NCBI GenBank assembly: GCA_030432775.1
Contig: JAUILO010000129.1
Coordinates: forward strand, 1 to 6,845
DNA from: Alphaproteobacteria bacterium
Lineage (GTDB): Bacteria > Pseudomonadota > Alphaproteobacteria > Micavibrionales > Micavibrionaceae
Direction of reading: 5' to 3'
Length of the DNA: 6,845 nt
Every line of letters begins with the position of its first letter. Within the stretch, counting starts at the first letter, position 1. Positions 6,437-6,845 of the stretch are shown here, piece by piece. A program made the position numbers and the translations under genes. The notes beneath the pieces are model-generated. The model was given only the letters and a program-made list of their open reading frames with translations, had not been told where the DNA came from and ran no database searches.

Positions 6437-6845
6437 TTACTGGAACGCGACTTCGTTAAAGCTTCGTAATTTACGGCTATGTAGCTTGGCCGGCCCTAAA
6501 TCACGCAAAATGGTCATTGTCAGCAAACCGATTTGCAAATGCTGATCAACGCGCTGCCTATAGAAAGTCTCTGCCATACCGGGCAGCTTTAACTGACCAT
6601 GCAAAGGTTTATCCGATACGCATAAAAGCGTGCCATATGGAACGCGGAACCTGAAACCATTTGCCGCAACTGTGCCAGATTCCATATCAAGTGCAATGGC
6701 ACGGCTTTGGCTGAGACGGATATTATTGCGTATGGCTTTTCGCAGCTCCCAGTTTCGATCATCAACCGTTGCTACAGTACCCGTACGCATAATTTTCTTC
6801 AGATCATAACCTTGTAATCCGGTGACCTCGGATACCGCTTTTTCA
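6437..6845 (-). CDS. amn: AMP nucleosidase, C-terminal part (5' end outside window)
   Basis: Cytoplasmic enzyme that hydrolyses AMP to adenine and ribose 5-phosphate (EC 3.2.2.4), controlling adenylate levels and purine salvage. The last 135 residues are present, about a quarter to a third of a typical chain of nearly 500. The frame runs open through the right edge, so the internal ATG at 6790 is not the start. The visible part belongs to the nucleoside phosphorylase-like catalytic domain. MRTGTVATVDDRNWELR is at about 6790-6740. ALDMESGTVAANGFRF has the DMES motif at 6688-6677. VPYGTLLCVSDKPLHG has its Asp at 6613, the likely counterpart of the catalytic Asp of the E. coli enzyme. The end is the family-typical KLPGMAETFYRQRVDQHLQI segment followed by LHSRKLRSFNEVAFQ. 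The close match over the whole stretch makes Amn far more likely than another purine nucleosidase. No frameshift is seen. Confidence 0.95.
   Translation of the reverse strand, partial: EKAVSEVTGLQGYDLKKIMRTGTVATVDDRNWELRKAIRNNIRLSQSRAIALDMESGTVAANGFRFRVPYGTLLCVSDKPLHGQLKLPGMAETFYRQRVDQHLQIGLLTMTILRDLGPAKLHSRKLRSFNEVAFQ

Overview
The window looks like chromosomal DNA of an alphaproteobacterium of moderate GC content (below 50% by eye). The main reasons are a DUF2336 protein, a family found mostly in Alphaproteobacteria, and a secreted SNase-like protein with the C-terminal domain typical of alphaproteobacterial relatives. I cannot place it to genus. No mobile element, CRISPR array, tRNA or rRNA is visible, and no phage gene.

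Layout. From the left edge to about 1175 (minus strand) lies the N-terminal part of an M48-family metalloprotease lipoprotein. Immediately divergent from it, with no real intergenic space, is a secreted SNase-fold protein (1174-2034, plus). Its nuclease active-site residues look lost. Prolyl iminopeptidase (2094-3119) and phosphoglycerate kinase (3151-4362) follow on the same strand, with gaps of 59 and 31 bases and no terminator between them, so the three may be one transcript. A perfect 13-bp hairpin with A- and T-tracts (4441-4478) separates pgk from a convergent DUF2336 protein (4503-5630, minus).

A 419-base AT-rich divergent region follows (5631-6049). It holds a good sigma70-type promoter on the plus strand with a dyad in its spacer, and a long leader. 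The leader precedes a small Gln/Ser/Glu-rich protein of unknown function (6050-6337). A second bidirectional hairpin terminator (6370-6398) separates that gene from the C-terminal part of AMP nucleosidase (amn, minus), which runs off the right edge.

How the genes relate. They are mainly housekeeping: envelope proteolysis, dipeptide processing, glycolysis and adenylate turnover. I see no shared pathway linking them. I do not find a convincing new multi-gene system. The items most worth a second look are the active-site-degenerate nuclease, the back-to-back starts at 1160-1205, and the small disordered protein with its promoter, dyad and leader.
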